The notes under the pieces were generated by a model. The model worked only from the letters and a program-made list of their open reading frames with translations. It was not told the DNA's origin and did no database searches. Of a DNA stretch of 64,000 nt, positions 50,269-61,401 are shown piece after piece (within the stretch, counting starts at the first letter, position 1; each line of letters begins with the position of its first letter). The translations under genes were made by a program, and so were the position numbers. The DNA comes from Vreelandella songnenensis. GTDB taxonomy: Bacteria; Pseudomonadota; Gammaproteobacteria; Pseudomonadales; Halomonadaceae. Location of the stretch: contig NZ_PVTK01000001.1 in NCBI RefSeq assembly GCF_003002925.1, positions 744,001 through 808,000 on the forward strand. Reading direction: 5' to 3'.

Positions 50269-53062
50269 CATCCGCGCCACGCTGCGGCTGCAGTTCCATC
50301 GCGACTTCACCTTAACGGATGCCGAGCGCTGGGTGGATTACTACGCGGCCCTTGGCATCAGTCATCTCTATGCCTCACCGCTTCAGGTTTCACGGGCGGG
50401 GTCTGCGCATGGTTACGACGGTGTCGATCCTACCCGTATCGACCCCGAACTTGGCGGTGAAGCCGCCCTTGAAAGCCTGGTCTCCCGGCTGCGCAAGCGC
50501 GGCATGGGGCTGGTGCTGGATATCGTGCCCAACCATCTGGCCGTGGGCGGTTCGCAAAACCCCTGGTGGCTGAACGTGCTGACCTGGGGGAGCGACAGCC
50601 CCTACGCCAAGTTCTTCGATATCGACTGGCACTCTCCTGACCCCGCTCTTGCCGGCAAACTGCTCGTACCGTTTCTAGGCGCTCCTTACGCCGAGGTGCT
50701 GCGCTCCGGTGAGCTCGCGCTTGGCTATGACGCTGACACCGCCGGGTTTCATATCGACTATCACGAGCACCGCTTTCCCATCGACCCGCGTCACTACGGC
50801 GATATCCTGCGCTTTGCCGAGCACAACACCCTGTATGAACAGGCGGCGTTTTTCGAATCGCTACAGCAGAACGAAGACGCCTACGGCACTGCGCAAGGTA
50901 TGTGTGCCCAGTTGAACAAGGTGATGGAGTCGGCCGCGGCGCAAAAGGCGGCCCGCGCGGCGACTGCCCTGTTCGACGCTACCAACGCCCATGGCGCCAC
51001 GCGGCTTCACGCCCTGCTCGAGCGTCAGCACTACCGCCTGGCGTGGTGGCGCACCGCTTCGGACGAGATCAACTGGCGGCGTTTTTTCGACGTTACCGAA
51101 CTCGGCGGCGTGCGGGTCGAGATACCCGACGTATTCGACGCCGTACACGCGCTGCCGCTACGGCTTGTCGAGAAAGGCTGGGTCGATGGGCTGCGCGTTG
51201 ACCACGTGGATGGGCTGGCCGACCCGCGCGGCTACTGCCTGCGCCTGCGCCAGCGCCTGGATGCCCTGGCGGAAAAGCGCCCCTTGAATGCGCCGCGCCA
51301 TGTGGCTCTTTATGTAGAAAAGATTCTGGGTGATGGCGAAACGCTGCACACCGACTGGGGCGTGGATGGCACCAGCGGCTACGAGTTCATGAACGAGGTC
51401 TCGGGGATACAGCACGACCCGGCAGGCAGAGAACCGTTACGCCGGTTATGGCATGACATGAGCGGGCGCGAGGCCGACTTTCCCGCCGAGGTACGCCTTG
51501 CCAGACGCGAAGTACTCAACTCTCTGCTGGCCAGCGAATTTTCCGCCTGCGCACGCGCCCTGCACCGCGTCGCTCGCGCTCGGCTGGAGAGCCGGGATAT
51601 TACCCTGGCGGGCATTCGCCGGGCCCTTGAGGCGCTGGTTGTCCACTTTCCCATTTACCGCAGCTATGCCGATGCCGCCGGCCGCCCCGCCGCCGACGCG
51701 CCCTTCTTCGCTGAAGCGATGCTGGGGGCGCGCGACGTACTGAGCCCACCGGATACGGCGGTGCTCGAGGCGCTTGAGCGCTGGCTGGGGGGCGAAGCGC
51801 CCCAGGCGTGTGCCAAGGACGAAGAGCGCCAGCTGCGCCAGCACGCGATTACCCGCTTCCAACAGCTGACCTCGCCGGTGGCCGCCAAGGCGGTCGAGGA
51901 TACCGCCGGCTACCGCAGCGCCGTGTTGATCTCGCGAAACGACGTGGGCTTTGATGGCGAGCACTTCAGCCATACTCCCGAGCGCTTTCACAAGGCCAAC
52001 GCCCAGCGTGCCCGCGATTTCCCGCAGAGCATGCTGACCACCGCCACCCACGACCACAAGCGTGGCGAAGATATACGCGCCCGCCTTGCCGCCCTGAGCG
52101 AAGCCCCGGCCCGCTTTAGTGCCCAGGTCGAGCGCTGGCGGCGGATGGCGGCGCCGCTGCGCCAGGCGCTGCCCGACGGGCCGGCGCCCTCCCCGGGCGA
52201 TGAGCTGATTGTCTATCAGATACTGCTGGGGGCCTGGCCGCCAACGCTCGACCCGCAGGACGACGATGGCATGCGCCAGTTCATCGAGCGGCTGACCGAA
52301 TGGCAGCTCAAGGCCCTGCGTGAAGCCAAGCTGCGTAGCCACTGGCTCTGGCCCGATGACGCCTACGAGGCGGCCTGCCGCGAATTTCTCGAGGGGCTGT
52401 TGACGACCCCGGCCCTGCGCGACTCGATTGCCGCCGCGGCGCGCGAGCTTGATCTGCCGGGTGCCGTCAACGGGCTTGCGCAAACGGTACTGCGCCTGAC
52501 CGTCCCCGGCGTGCCCGATCTGTATCAGGGTGGCGAGTTCTGGGACTACAGCCTGGTTGATCCGGATAACCGCCGGCCCATCGATTACGCCTTGCGTCAG
52601 GCAGCGCTCGATGAGGCGCTTTCGCCTGCCAAGGCGCTACCCACCTGGCGCGATGGCCGAGTAAAGCAGGCGCTCACGGCCCGGCTATTGGCCTTGCGCA
52701 GCCGCCATCTGGCGCTGTTTGCCCACGGCGATTACCAGCCACTGACGGCCACCGGTGAACATGCTCATCGTGTGGTGGCCTTTACCCGCCGGTATAGCGG
52801 TCATCAACTGCTGGTAGTGGTTCCACGCCTGGCAACGCCCCTGCTGTCAGGCGCCGAACGGCCGCTTATCGCGCCGCCCGCGTGGGGGGATACCAGCCTG
52901 CAACTTAGCCCGGGCAATTGGCACAACGTCTTGACTGAAGCGCCTCTGGACACAGGCAGCGCCAGCGTTTACCTGGCCACCCTGCTTTGCGACCTGCCCG
53001 TGGGCGTTTTTCTACGTGAAGAGCACCTGGACAGCAGTACCTCAACACCGAGTCACCTTTAG
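50261..53062 (+). CDS. treY: Malto-oligosyltrehalose synthase TreY
   Basis: TreY turns the reducing end of a maltodextrin into a trehalose unit by internal transglycosylation. The 933-residue GH13 protein shows ATLRLQFHRDFTLTDA, SPLQVSRAGSAHGYDGVDPTRI, VLDIVPNHLAVGGSQNPWW, the nucleophile in GLRVDHVDGLADPRGY (D314), YVEKILGDGETLHTDW and TTATHDHKRGEDIRARL. The frame is open back to 50000, but that part is inside malQ; the ATG at 50261 overlaps the malQ stop by 8 bases. GlgX is not needed for its action but provides linear substrate. Confidence 0.95.
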   Translation: MNDIRATLRLQFHRDFTLTDAERWVDYYAALGISHLYASPLQVSRAGSAHGYDGVDPTRIDPELGGEAALESLVSRLRKRGMGLVLDIVPNHLAVGGSQNPWWLNVLTWGSDSPYAKFFDIDWHSPDPALAGKLLVPFLGAPYAEVLRSGELALGYDADTAGFHIDYHEHRFPIDPRHYGDILRFAEHNTLYEQAAFFESLQQNEDAYGTAQGMCAQLNKVMESAAAQKAARAATALFDATNAHGATRLHALLERQHYRLAWWRTASDEINWRRFFDVTELGGVRVEIPDVFDAVHALPLRLVEKGWVDGLRVDHVDGLADPRGYCLRLRQRLDALAEKRPLNAPRHVALYVEKILGDGETLHTDWGVDGTSGYEFMNEVSGIQHDPAGREPLRRLWHDMSGREADFPAEVRLARREVLNSLLASEFSACARALHRVARARLESRDITLAGIRRALEALVVHFPIYRSYADAAGRPAADAPFFAEAMLGARDVLSPPDTAVLEALERWLGGEAPQACAKDEERQLRQHAITRFQQLTSPVAAKAVEDTAGYRSAVLISRNDVGFDGEHFSHTPERFHKANAQRARDFPQSMLTTATHDHKRGEDIRARLAALSEAPARFSAQVERWRRMAAPLRQALPDGPAPSPGDELIVYQILLGAWPPTLDPQDDDGMRQFIERLTEWQLKALREAKLRSHWLWPDDAYEAACREFLEGLLTTPALRDSIAAAARELDLPGAVNGLAQTVLRLTVPGVPDLYQGGEFWDYSLVDPDNRRPIDYALRQAALDEALSPAKALPTWRDGRVKQALTARLLALRSRHLALFAHGDYQPLTATGEHAHRVVAFTRRYSGHQLLVVVPRLATPLLSGAERPLIAPPAWGDTSLQLSPGNWHNVLTEAPLDTGSASVYLATLLCDLPVGVFLREEHLDSSTSTPSHL

Positions 53063-53084
53063 ATAGCACACAGGGAGAGCTGAG

Positions 53085-53696
53085 ATGACTGACGAAGAAC
53101 GCGTACGTCAACTGGCCTACAGCATCTGGGAAGCTGAAGGGCGCCCCGAAGGGCAGCAGCAGCAGCACTGGGACAGAGCACTCAAGATAGCGGCCGCCGA
53201 GCAGGCGGCGGGCAACGACGCCGGGCTCGAAGAAGTGGGTGAACTCATCGACGAGACCCCGATTCTGGAAGACGACCTGCCTCTGGAGGAGGACGAGCTC
53301 GGCATTCAGGAAAATCGCCTGCCGCTGGAAGCCCCGGACGGAGACCCTTCGTTCGATGAGATCCCGTTTCGGGATGACGTAACGGCAGGTCAGGACGTGC
53401 CCGTCCATGACCGCGGCCACCCTTCACAAACACCCACACCGGAGGACACGACCGGCTCGCTGGAGCCACTGCCCGAGGACTCCGCCACGGTCACCCGTAC
53501 CCGCCGCCCCCGGCGCGCCAGCGAACCCGCTTCAGCGGCAGATACCGCCGCGGTTGGCAAGCCCGCCACGAAGCGCAAGGCCAGTGCGAGCAAGACAAGT
53601 ACAAGCAAGACCAGCAAGAGCAAGACCCAGGACAGCGAAACGAAAAAGGCGGGGCCGGCGAAGCGATCCAAGCCGCTTAAATCCGATCAGCGTTAA
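53085..53696 (+). CDS. DUF2934 protein with acidic middle and lysine-rich tail
   Basis: The first 35 residues (DEERVRQLAYSIWEAEGRPE, then QHWDRAL) match the small DUF2934 motif often found next to glycogen and trehalose genes. Residues 45-135 are strongly acidic, and 138-203 are basic and low-complexity with many Ser-Lys/Thr-Lys steps. Most of the 203-residue chain should be disordered. No enzyme motif is present. It sits inside the glycogen operon, 22 bases after treY and 48 bases before glgX, so a role as scaffold, glucan-granule or nucleic-acid-binding protein is possible but unproven. Confidence 0.85.
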   Translation: MTDEERVRQLAYSIWEAEGRPEGQQQQHWDRALKIAAAEQAAGNDAGLEEVGELIDETPILEDDLPLEEDELGIQENRLPLEAPDGDPSFDEIPFRDDVTAGQDVPVHDRGHPSQTPTPEDTTGSLEPLPEDSATVTRTRRPRRASEPASAADTAAVGKPATKRKASASKTSTSKTSKSKTQDSETKKAGPAKRSKPLKSDQR

Positions 53697-53744
53697 CACG
53701 CTAGCCCCACAATCGAGTGGCCGAACAGCTCAAGGATGAAGGTA

Positions 53745-55943
53745 ATGAATACAAGCCAAGCTCGGCGGGACGGCAGTAACTCCGTTGCCACTGATGAATC
53801 ACCCAGCGTCATGCGGCGTTCGCGCGTCCATGAAGGCTCCTCGTTCCCACTCGGCGCCACCTGGGATGGGCTGGGGGTGAATTTCGCGCTGTTCTCGGCG
53901 CATGCCACGCGGGTTGAACTGTGTCTGTTCGACGATACCGGTGAGCATGAGCTTGAGCGCATCGAGCTGCCCGAATATACCGACGAAGTCTGGCATGGCT
54001 ATCTGCCCGATGCTCGCCCGGGCCAGCTTTACGGTTACCGCGTGTATGGGCCCTACGCCCCCGAGGAAGGCCATCGCTTCAACCACAACAAGCTGCTGCT
54101 CGACCCTTACGCCAAGCAGATCGTTGGCGAGATAAAATGGGATGAAGCGCTGTTTGGCTACACCATCGGCCATGCCGACGGCGATTTGAGTTTCGATGAA
54201 CGCGACAGTGCACCGTTCATGCCGCGCTGCCGGGTGGTCGACCCCGCCTTCACCTGGGGCCGCTCGCGGCCGGTACAGCGCCCCTGGGATCGTACCGTGC
54301 TCTACGAAACCCACGTGCGCGGCTATACGATGCGCCATCCCTCGGTACCCGAAGCGTTACGCGGCACCTTCGCAGGCCTGATGGTCAACGACGTTGTCGA
54401 GTATATCCGCTCGCTGGGCGTGTCTTCGGTAGAGCTTCTGCCCATCCACGCGTTTGCCGACGACCAGCACCTGCAGGAGCAGGGGCTGCACAACTACTGG
54501 GGCTACAACACTCTGGGCTTCTTCGCCCCCCATTCGCGCTACTTGTCCGGCGATAGCGTCAACGAATTCAAGGAAATGGTCGCGCGCTTTCATTCAGCCG
54601 ACCTGGAAGTCATTCTTGACGTGGTTTACAACCACACCGCCGAAGGCAACGAGCTCGGCCCGACGCTATCGTTCAAGGGCATCGACAACGCCTCCTACTA
54701 TCGCCTGATGCCCGAGGAGCCGCGCTACTACATCGACGATACCGGTACCGGCAACACCGTTAATCTGAGCCACCAGCGCGTTCTGCAGATGGTTACCGAT
54801 TCGCTACGCTACTGGGCGACCGAAATGGGCGTCGACGGCTTCCGCTTCGACCTGGCGACCATCCTTGGGCGCGAGCCTCACGGGTTTGATGAAGGCGGCG
54901 GCTTTCTCGACTCCTGCCGCCAGGACCCGGTGCTCAGCCGGATCAAGCTGATTGCCGAACCCTGGGACTGCGGCCCCGGCGGCTATCAGGTGGGCGGTTT
55001 TCCGCCAGGCTGGGCGGAGTGGAATGACCAGTTCCGCGATACCGTGCGTGCCTTCTGGCGCGGCGATGAGGGGCAACTGCCAACGCTTGCCACGCGGCTC
55101 ATGGGCTCGGCGGACTTCTTCAACCGCCGCGGACGCAGGCCGTTTGCGTCGGTCAACTTCGTTACCGCCCATGACGGCTACACGCTGCATGACCTGGTGG
55201 CCTATGACGACAAGCACAACGAGGCCAACGGCGAGAACAATCAGGATGGCCACAGCCATAACCTGTCCTGGAACCACGGCGTTGAAGGCCCCAGCGACGA
55301 TAGCGACATCCAGGCGCTGCGCCTGCGCCAGATCCGTAACCTGATTGCCACCACGCTGTTTTCTCAGGGCACCCCCATGCTGCTGGCCGGCGACGAGCTG
55401 CTGCGCACCCAGCAGGGCAATAACAACGCCTACTGCCAGGATAACGAGATCAGTTGGCTTGACTGGAACCTGGATGGCGATGCCCACGCGATGATCGAGT
55501 ACGTTCGCCAGGTCAACGCACTGCGGCTGCGCTACCCCATCCTGCGCCGAGGGCGCTTTCTCTCCGGTGACTACAACGAGGAGATGGGGCTCAAGGAAGT
55601 CACCTGGCTTGCCCCGGACGGCAACGAAATGGACGTGGAGCGCTGGGAGGACACCGAGTCGCGCACCCTCGGCCTGCTGCTCGACGGCCGCGCCCAGCCC
55701 TCCGGCATACGCCGGGCCGGGGCGGATGACACCCTGCTGCTGCTGTTCAACGCCCATCACGATGCCGTGGCGTTCCAGCTACCCGAAGCGCCCAGCGGCA
55801 GCGGCTGGCGATGCCGTCTCGACACCAGCCAGACCATGGGGGACGCCCCCTCACCCCGCGCTTTTGGCGAGGAGCACGTCATGGAAGGCCGGTCGCTGGC
55901 CCTGCTGGAACTGGTCCAGCAGGCTGATAACACCGTTTCCTAA
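53745..55943 (+). CDS. glgX: Glycogen debranching enzyme GlgX
   Basis: GlgX hydrolyses alpha-1,6 branches of short outer chains left by phosphorylase. The 732-residue GH13 enzyme has a CBM48 domain (SFPLGATWDGLGVNFALFSAHATRVEL), VLYETHVRGYTMRHPSVPE, NYWGYNTLGFFAPHSRY, DVVYNHTAEGNELGP, nucleophile D369 in VDGFRFDLATILGR, acid E405 in LIAEPWDCGPGGYQVG, and the typical DNEISWLDWNL. AAGGA lies eight bases before ATG 53745; an in-frame ATG at 53736 is the alternative. It supplies linear chains for TreY/TreZ and MalQ. Confidence 0.95.
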   Translation: MNTSQARRDGSNSVATDESPSVMRRSRVHEGSSFPLGATWDGLGVNFALFSAHATRVELCLFDDTGEHELERIELPEYTDEVWHGYLPDARPGQLYGYRVYGPYAPEEGHRFNHNKLLLDPYAKQIVGEIKWDEALFGYTIGHADGDLSFDERDSAPFMPRCRVVDPAFTWGRSRPVQRPWDRTVLYETHVRGYTMRHPSVPEALRGTFAGLMVNDVVEYIRSLGVSSVELLPIHAFADDQHLQEQGLHNYWGYNTLGFFAPHSRYLSGDSVNEFKEMVARFHSADLEVILDVVYNHTAEGNELGPTLSFKGIDNASYYRLMPEEPRYYIDDTGTGNTVNLSHQRVLQMVTDSLRYWATEMGVDGFRFDLATILGREPHGFDEGGGFLDSCRQDPVLSRIKLIAEPWDCGPGGYQVGGFPPGWAEWNDQFRDTVRAFWRGDEGQLPTLATRLMGSADFFNRRGRRPFASVNFVTAHDGYTLHDLVAYDDKHNEANGENNQDGHSHNLSWNHGVEGPSDDSDIQALRLRQIRNLIATTLFSQGTPMLLAGDELLRTQQGNNNAYCQDNEISWLDWNLDGDAHAMIEYVRQVNALRLRYPILRRGRFLSGDYNEEMGLKEVTWLAPDGNEMDVERWEDTESRTLGLLLDGRAQPSGIRRAGADDTLLLLFNAHHDAVAFQLPEAPSGSGWRCRLDTSQTMGDAPSPRAFGEEHVMEGRSLALLELVQQADNTVS

Positions 55944-55969
55944 CCATTAGCGGCAAGGAGAAGCATGCG

Positions 55970-57991
55970 ATGAGTTCAACCGTCCACTCAGCGCCGGGGG
56001 CCAACCCGGCGCAGGAGCAAAGCGATATCCTGGCGGCCGTCGAGGCCCCGCGCATTGCCATTGAAGCCGTCATGCCATCCCTTGACCAGGGGCGCTTCGC
56101 GGCCAAGGCGGTGGTCGATGAGCCGGTATTGGTCAAGGCCACGATCTTTGCCGATGGCCACGATGTCCTCGCCGCAGCGATCTGCTGGCAGGATGACGAA
56201 GGCCGAGAGCAGCGCGAGCCCATGCATCTGGCCAAACCGCTCGGCCTTGATGAATGGGAAGGATGTTTCACTCCCCGCCGGGTGGGGCGCCATGCGTTCG
56301 TCATCGAAGCCTGGTGGGATATTTATGCCACCTACCGCTACGAGCTTTCCAAGAAGCACCAGGCAGGGGTGGCGGTTGGGCTCGAACTCGAAGAAGGCCG
56401 GCTGCTGGTCGAGCGCGCCTCTGAGCGCAGCGAAGGCGCGCTGCGAGACGCCTTGAACAGTGTCCACGAGCAGTTTTTAAAGGCTCAGCAGGAGGCCGAG
56501 CGCGTCGCCCTGCTGCTGGCAAGCGAGACAGCCCGGTTGATGCACGACGCCGACACCCGCCCGCACCTGACCCAAAGCGATACCCGTTACCCCCTGGACG
56601 TGGAGCGGCTCAAGGCGCGCTTTGCCAGCTGGTACGAGCTGTTCCCCCGTTCGGAAACCGACGACCCGACCCGCCACGGCACGTTCAAGGACGTTCACCG
56701 CCGTCTGCCGATCATTCGCGACATGGGCTTTGACGTCCTCTACTTTCCGCCTATCCACCCGATTGGGCGCGCCCACCGTAAAGGCCCCAACAACAGCCTG
56801 GTAGCGGGCCCTGATGACCCGGGCAGCCCCTACGCCATCGGCAGTGCCGAAGGCGGCCACGAGGCCATTCACCCGGCGCTTGGCACGCGTGAGGATTTTC
56901 GCGCGCTGGTGCACGCGGCCAGCCAGCACGGCCTGGAGATTGCGCTCGATTTTGCCATTCAGTGTTCGCCGGATCATCCTTGGCTCAAGGAGCATCCGGG
57001 CTGGTTCTCCTGGCGGCCCGATGGCTCGATCCGCTACGCCGAAAATCCGCCCAAGAAGTATCAGGACATCGTCAACGTCGACTTCTACGCCCAGGACGCC
57101 ATGCCCGCGCTGTGGCTCGAGCTGCGCGATGTGGTACAAGGCTGGGTCGATGAAGGAGTGAAGATATTTCGCGTCGATAACCCCCACACCAAGCCGCTGC
57201 CCTTCTGGGAGTGGCTGATCGCCGATATCCGCCGACGTGATCCCGACGTGATGTTCCTGGCGGAAGCGTTCACTCGCCCGACCATGATGCTGCGTCTGGG
57301 CAAGCTCGGCTTTAGCCAGAGCTACACCTACTTTACCTGGCGTCACACCAAGGCCGAGCTGACCGAATACTTCACCCAGTTGAACGAAGCGCCACTGCGT
57401 GACGGCTACCGTCCCAACTTCTTCGTCAACACGCCGGATATCAACCCCTACTTTCTGCAGTCCTCCGGGCGCGCCGGCTTCCTGCAGCGCGCGGCGCTGG
57501 CCACCATGGGTTCCGGGCTTTGGGGCATGTACTCGGGGTTCGAGCTGTGTGAAGGCGCCCCGGTGCCCGGCAAGGAGGAGTATCTCGATTCAGAGAAGTA
57601 CGAGATTCGCCTTCGCGACTATAGCGCGCCGGGCAATATCGTCTACGAGATCGCCCAGCTCAACCGGATCCGGCGAGAAAACCCGGCCCTGCATACTCAC
57701 CTGAACCTCGAGACTCATACCGTTCATAACGACCGCGTGCTGCTGTTCAGCAAGAACACCGAGGCACTCGACAACGTCATTCTGGTGGCCGTCAACCTGG
57801 ACCCTTTCGAGGTACAGGAAGGGGCGCTTGAACTACCGCTTTCGTTATTCGGCCTGGCCGAGGATGCGGCCCTGCACGTCGAAGACCTGATGAGCGGCAG
57901 GCGCTGGATCTGGCAGGGCAAATGGCAGTCGGTTCGGCTTGACCCGGCGGCGATGCCGTTCGCTATCTGGCGCATCCGCCCGGCGGACTAG
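55970..57991 (+). CDS. glgE: Alpha-1,4-glucan:maltose-1-phosphate maltosyltransferase GlgE
   Basis: GlgE extends alpha-glucan with maltosyl units from maltose 1-phosphate. The 673-residue GH13_3 protein has an N-terminal beta domain (about 20-130), a helical segment, and a catalytic barrel with LYFPPIHPIGRAHRKGPNN, LALDFAIQCSPDHPW, WFSWRPDGSIRYAENPPKKYQDI, nucleophile D403 in IFRVDNPHTKPLPFWEW and acid E432 in FLAEAFTRPTMM. FVNTPDINPYFLQ is also characteristic. Its donor is made by the TreS-Mak protein of the next gene (65 bases downstream). Confidence 0.96.
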   Translation: MSSTVHSAPGANPAQEQSDILAAVEAPRIAIEAVMPSLDQGRFAAKAVVDEPVLVKATIFADGHDVLAAAICWQDDEGREQREPMHLAKPLGLDEWEGCFTPRRVGRHAFVIEAWWDIYATYRYELSKKHQAGVAVGLELEEGRLLVERASERSEGALRDALNSVHEQFLKAQQEAERVALLLASETARLMHDADTRPHLTQSDTRYPLDVERLKARFASWYELFPRSETDDPTRHGTFKDVHRRLPIIRDMGFDVLYFPPIHPIGRAHRKGPNNSLVAGPDDPGSPYAIGSAEGGHEAIHPALGTREDFRALVHAASQHGLEIALDFAIQCSPDHPWLKEHPGWFSWRPDGSIRYAENPPKKYQDIVNVDFYAQDAMPALWLELRDVVQGWVDEGVKIFRVDNPHTKPLPFWEWLIADIRRRDPDVMFLAEAFTRPTMMLRLGKLGFSQSYTYFTWRHTKAELTEYFTQLNEAPLRDGYRPNFFVNTPDINPYFLQSSGRAGFLQRAALATMGSGLWGMYSGFELCEGAPVPGKEEYLDSEKYEIRLRDYSAPGNIVYEIAQLNRIRRENPALHTHLNLETHTVHNDRVLLFSKNTEALDNVILVAVNLDPFEVQEGALELPLSLFGLAEDAALHVEDLMSGRRWIWQGKWQSVRLDPAAMPFAIWRIRPAD

Positions 57992-58056
57992 CCATCTGGA
58001 AAACGGAAATTTCTAACTGATTCATACACATTGATGACAGCAGAGAGGGCAAGCCA

Positions 58057-61000
58057 ATGATGGATGCCAGTAGCGAAACACACGCCGTCGAGGCGATGGA
58101 TTTCCTCGACGACCCACTCTGGTACAAGGATGCCGTGATCTATCAGGTACACGTCAAGGCGTTCTTTGACGCCAATGACGACGGTATCGGCGATTTCGAA
58201 GGCCTGATCCAGAAGCTCGACTATATCGTAAGCCTTGGCGTCAACACGATCTGGATACTGCCGTTCTACCCGTCGCCCCGGCGCGATGACGGCTACGATA
58301 TTGCCGAATACACCGGCGTCAGCCCCGACTACGGCACCCTCGATGACGCCAAGCGCTTCATTCAGGAAGCCCACCAACGCGGGCTGCGCGTGATTACCGA
58401 GCTGGTCATCAACCACACCTCCGACCAGCACGAGTGGTTTCAGCGCGCGCGTCAGGCGCCGGCCGGCTCACCGGAGCGGGATTTCTACGTCTGGTCGGAC
58501 ACCGACCAGGCCTACGCCGGTACGCGCATCATCTTTCTGGACACCGAATCCTCCAACTGGACCTGGGACCCGGTGGCCGGCGCCTACTTCTGGCACCGTT
58601 TCTACTCCCACCAGCCGGATCTCAACTTCGACAACCCCGTGGTACTCGACGAGATTCTCAAGGTCATGGAGTACTGGCTGGACATGGGGGTGGATGGCCT
58701 GCGCCTGGACGCCATTCCGTATCTGGTCGAGCGCGAAGGCACCAACAACGAAAACCTGCCCGAAACCCACGTGGTACTCAAGAAGATCCGCGCGGTGCTC
58801 GATGAGCGCTACCCGGACCGCATGCTGCTCGCCGAAGCCAACCAGTGGCCCGAAGATACCCGCCCCTACTTCGGCGACGGTGATGAGTGCCACATGGCGT
58901 TCCACTTCCCTCTGATGCCACGCATGTACATGGCGCTCGCCCAGGAAGATCGCTTCCCGATCACCGATATTCTGCGCCAGACGCCGGAAATTCCTGCCAA
59001 CTGCCAGTGGGCGATTTTCTTGCGCAACCACGACGAGCTGACGCTTGAAATGGTCACCGACAAGGAGCGTGACTACCTGTGGAACCACTACGCCGCCGAC
59101 CGCCGGGCGCGTATCAACCTGGGCATTCGCCGACGCCTGGCGCCGCTTCTCGAGCGCGACCGGCGGCGTATCGAACTGCTCAATAGCCTGCTGCTCTCGA
59201 TGCCGGGCACGCCGGTACTGTATTACGGCGACGAGATCGGCATGGGCGACAATATTTATCTGGGCGACCGCGACGGTGTGCGCACGCCCATGCAGTGGTC
59301 GGTGGACCGTAACGGCGGCTTCTCCCGCGCCGACCCGGCCAAACTTGTGCTGCCGCCGGTCATGGACCCGCTCTACGGCTACCAGACGGTCAACGTCGAA
59401 GCCCAGGTGCGCGATGCCCATTCGCTGTTGAACAACATCCGCCGCCTGCTGGCGGTACGCAGCCAGCACCGCGCCTTCAGCCGCGGCACCCTGCGTCCGC
59501 TCTACCCGGCCAACCGGCATATTCTCGCCTACCTGCGCGAAATGACCCTGGATAACGGCGAGACTGAAACCTTGCTGTGCGTGGCCAACGTGGCCAGCAC
59601 CGCCCAGGCCGTCGAGCTCGATCTTTCCGCGTTTGCAGGGCAGGTGCCGGTGGAAATGGTCGGCGGCAGCGCCTTCCCGCCGGTGGGCAAGCTGAGCTAT
59701 CTGCTGACGCTTCCGCCCTACGGTTTCTTCTGGTTCCTGCTGGCCCCGGCAACCGCCATGCCCGAGTGGCATACGCCAGTACCCGAGCCGATGCCGGATT
59801 TCGTCACCCTGATCATCAAGAAGCGCCTCGAGGAGATTTTCGAAGGCTCCTCAAGGCAACTGCTCGAGCGCGAGACCTTGCCGCACTACCTGACCAAGCG
59901 GCGCTGGTTTGCGGCCAAGCAGGCGCGCGTCGAGGAGATTCACCTGCACTCGCTTGCAAGCCTTGAGCACGGCGGCCATACCCTGCTGCTCAGCGAACTG
60001 GAAATCACCCATGCCCAAGGCAGCGAGCGCTATCAATTACCGTTAGCCTTCCTGGCTGAGGATGAGCAGAGCAGTCCTCTTGCCCAGCAGCTTGCCATGG
60101 CGCGGGTACGCCGCTTCCATGAAGTAGGCCTGCTCACCGATGCGCTGACCCTGGACGCCTTTACCCTGGCCATTCTGGATGCCCTGCGCCAGGCCGTCGT
60201 GCTGCCAAGCGCCAGAGGGGCTATTCACTTTTTGCCGACGCCGGAGCTTGTCGAACTCACGCTTCCCGAACACCCCGGCATTACCCAGCAGGGCGCCGAG
60301 CAGTCCAACAGCTCAGTGGTGATCGACCATCAGCTGGTACTCAAGCTGTTTCGTCGTCTTGAGCCGGGCGTTCACCCGGAAGCGGAAATCGGGCGTTACC
60401 TGACCGAGCGAGGCTTTATCAACACCGCGCCGCTGCTGGGTGAAGTGACTCAGCTCGATGAACAGGGCACGCCGCAGACATTGATGATTCTGCAGGGCTT
60501 TATCGATAACCAGGGCGATGCCTGGTCATGGACCCGCACCACGCTCGAGCGCGCGATTCGCGAAGCGCTGGCGGATGAGCAGGCCAATGAGCCTGCCCAG
60601 GACAAGGCTCGCTACGGCGCGTTCGATGAGCTGGAAGCGTTTGCTGCCACCCTCGGGCAGCGGTTGGGCGAACTGCACATGGTGCTGGCACTGCCTACCG
60701 ATGACCCGGCGTTTGCAAGCGAAATGGCCGGCCCCTCTCACACCGCTCACTGGAAACAGCGGGTGACCGAGCGCGTTGAAGAGGCGCTGGATGTGCTCGA
60801 GCGTCACCTGGGGGCTATTGATGCCGCCGAACAGCAGATTGCCACAAGCGTTCTGGCCCAGCGCGACAAGCTCCTCTCCTCCATCGGTTACATGGCTGAC
60901 CTTGCCGAAGGCAGCCTGATCACGCGGATCCATGGCGATCTGCATCTTGGTCAGGTGCTGGTGGCCCACGACGATGCCTATATCATCGATTTCGAGGGTG

Positions 61001-61401
61001 AACCGGCAAGGCCATTGGAAGAGCGGCGCGCCAAGGACAGCCCGCTGCGCGATGTAGCCGGCATGCTGCGCTCCTTCGACTACGCCTACGCCAAGATCGA
61101 GGAGGCTCAGGGTGGCTACAGTGAAGCCGACAGCGCCGGCAAAGGCCATCAGGTAGTGGAGCAGTATCTGCTTAGAGGGCGCCAGGTGTTCTTGAATGCC
61201 TACTGGCAAGCCACGTTGGAGCTTCCCCACGAGTGGCAGAAAGCCAACGGCGCTGCGGCGGCCGTTGACCTGTTCGTGCTCGAAAAGACTGCCTACGAGA
61301 TCGCCTACGAAGCCGCCAACCGTCCGGCCTGGCTTGGCGTACCGCTGCGCGGCCTGGCGGCCATTGTCGACCAGCTAAGCCCAGGAGAGCCCCATGAATG
61401 A
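58057..61401 (+). CDS. treS: Fused trehalose synthase-maltokinase (TreS-Mak/Pep2)
   Basis: The N-terminal half (about 20-560) is TreS, which interconverts trehalose and maltose: [36 protein letters not shown], nucleophile D218 in [15 protein letters not shown], acid E260 in [12 protein letters not shown]. The C-terminal half (about 600-1110) is a maltokinase that makes maltose 1-phosphate with [36 protein letters not shown] and the Brenner-type motif [16 protein letters not shown] (H959, D961). The fusion ties both steps to one 1114-residue chain. It overlaps glgB by 8 bases and follows glgE, completing the GlgE pathway. Confidence 0.95.
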   Translation: MMDASSETHAVEAMDFLDDPLWYKDAVIYQVHVKAFFDANDDGIGDFEGLIQKLDYIVSLGVNTIWILPFYPSPRRDDGYDIAEYTGVSPDYGTLDDAKRFIQEAHQRGLRVITELVINHTSDQHEWFQRARQAPAGSPERDFYVWSDTDQAYAGTRIIFLDTESSNWTWDPVAGAYFWHRFYSHQPDLNFDNPVVLDEILKVMEYWLDMGVDGLRLDAIPYLVEREGTNNENLPETHVVLKKIRAVLDERYPDRMLLAEANQWPEDTRPYFGDGDECHMAFHFPLMPRMYMALAQEDRFPITDILRQTPEIPANCQWAIFLRNHDELTLEMVTDKERDYLWNHYAADRRARINLGIRRRLAPLLERDRRRIELLNSLLLSMPGTPVLYYGDEIGMGDNIYLGDRDGVRTPMQWSVDRNGGFSRADPAKLVLPPVMDPLYGYQTVNVEAQVRDAHSLLNNIRRLLAVRSQHRAFSRGTLRPLYPANRHILAYLREMTLDNGETETLLCVANVASTAQAVELDLSAFAGQVPVEMVGGSAFPPVGKLSYLLTLPPYGFFWFLLAPATAMPEWHTPVPEPMPDFVTLIIKKRLEEIFEGSSRQLLERETLPHYLTKRRWFAAKQARVEEIHLHSLASLEHGGHTLLLSELEITHAQGSERYQLPLAFLAEDEQSSPLAQQLAMARVRRFHEVGLLTDALTLDAFTLAILDALRQAVVLPSARGAIHFLPTPELVELTLPEHPGITQQGAEQSNSSVVIDHQLVLKLFRRLEPGVHPEAEIGRYLTERGFINTAPLLGEVTQLDEQGTPQTLMILQGFIDNQGDAWSWTRTTLERAIREALADEQANEPAQDKARYGAFDELEAFAATLGQRLGELHMVLALPTDDPAFASEMAGPSHTAHWKQRVTERVEEALDVLERHLGAIDAAEQQIATSVLAQRDKLLSSIGYMADLAEGSLITRIHGDLHLGQVLVAHDDAYIIDFEGEPARPLEERRAKDSPLRDVAGMLRSFDYAYAKIEEAQGGYSEADSAGKGHQVVEQYLLRGRQVFLNAYWQATLELPHEWQKANGAAAAVDLFVLEKTAYEIAYEAANRPAWLGVPLRGLAAIVDQLSPGEPHE

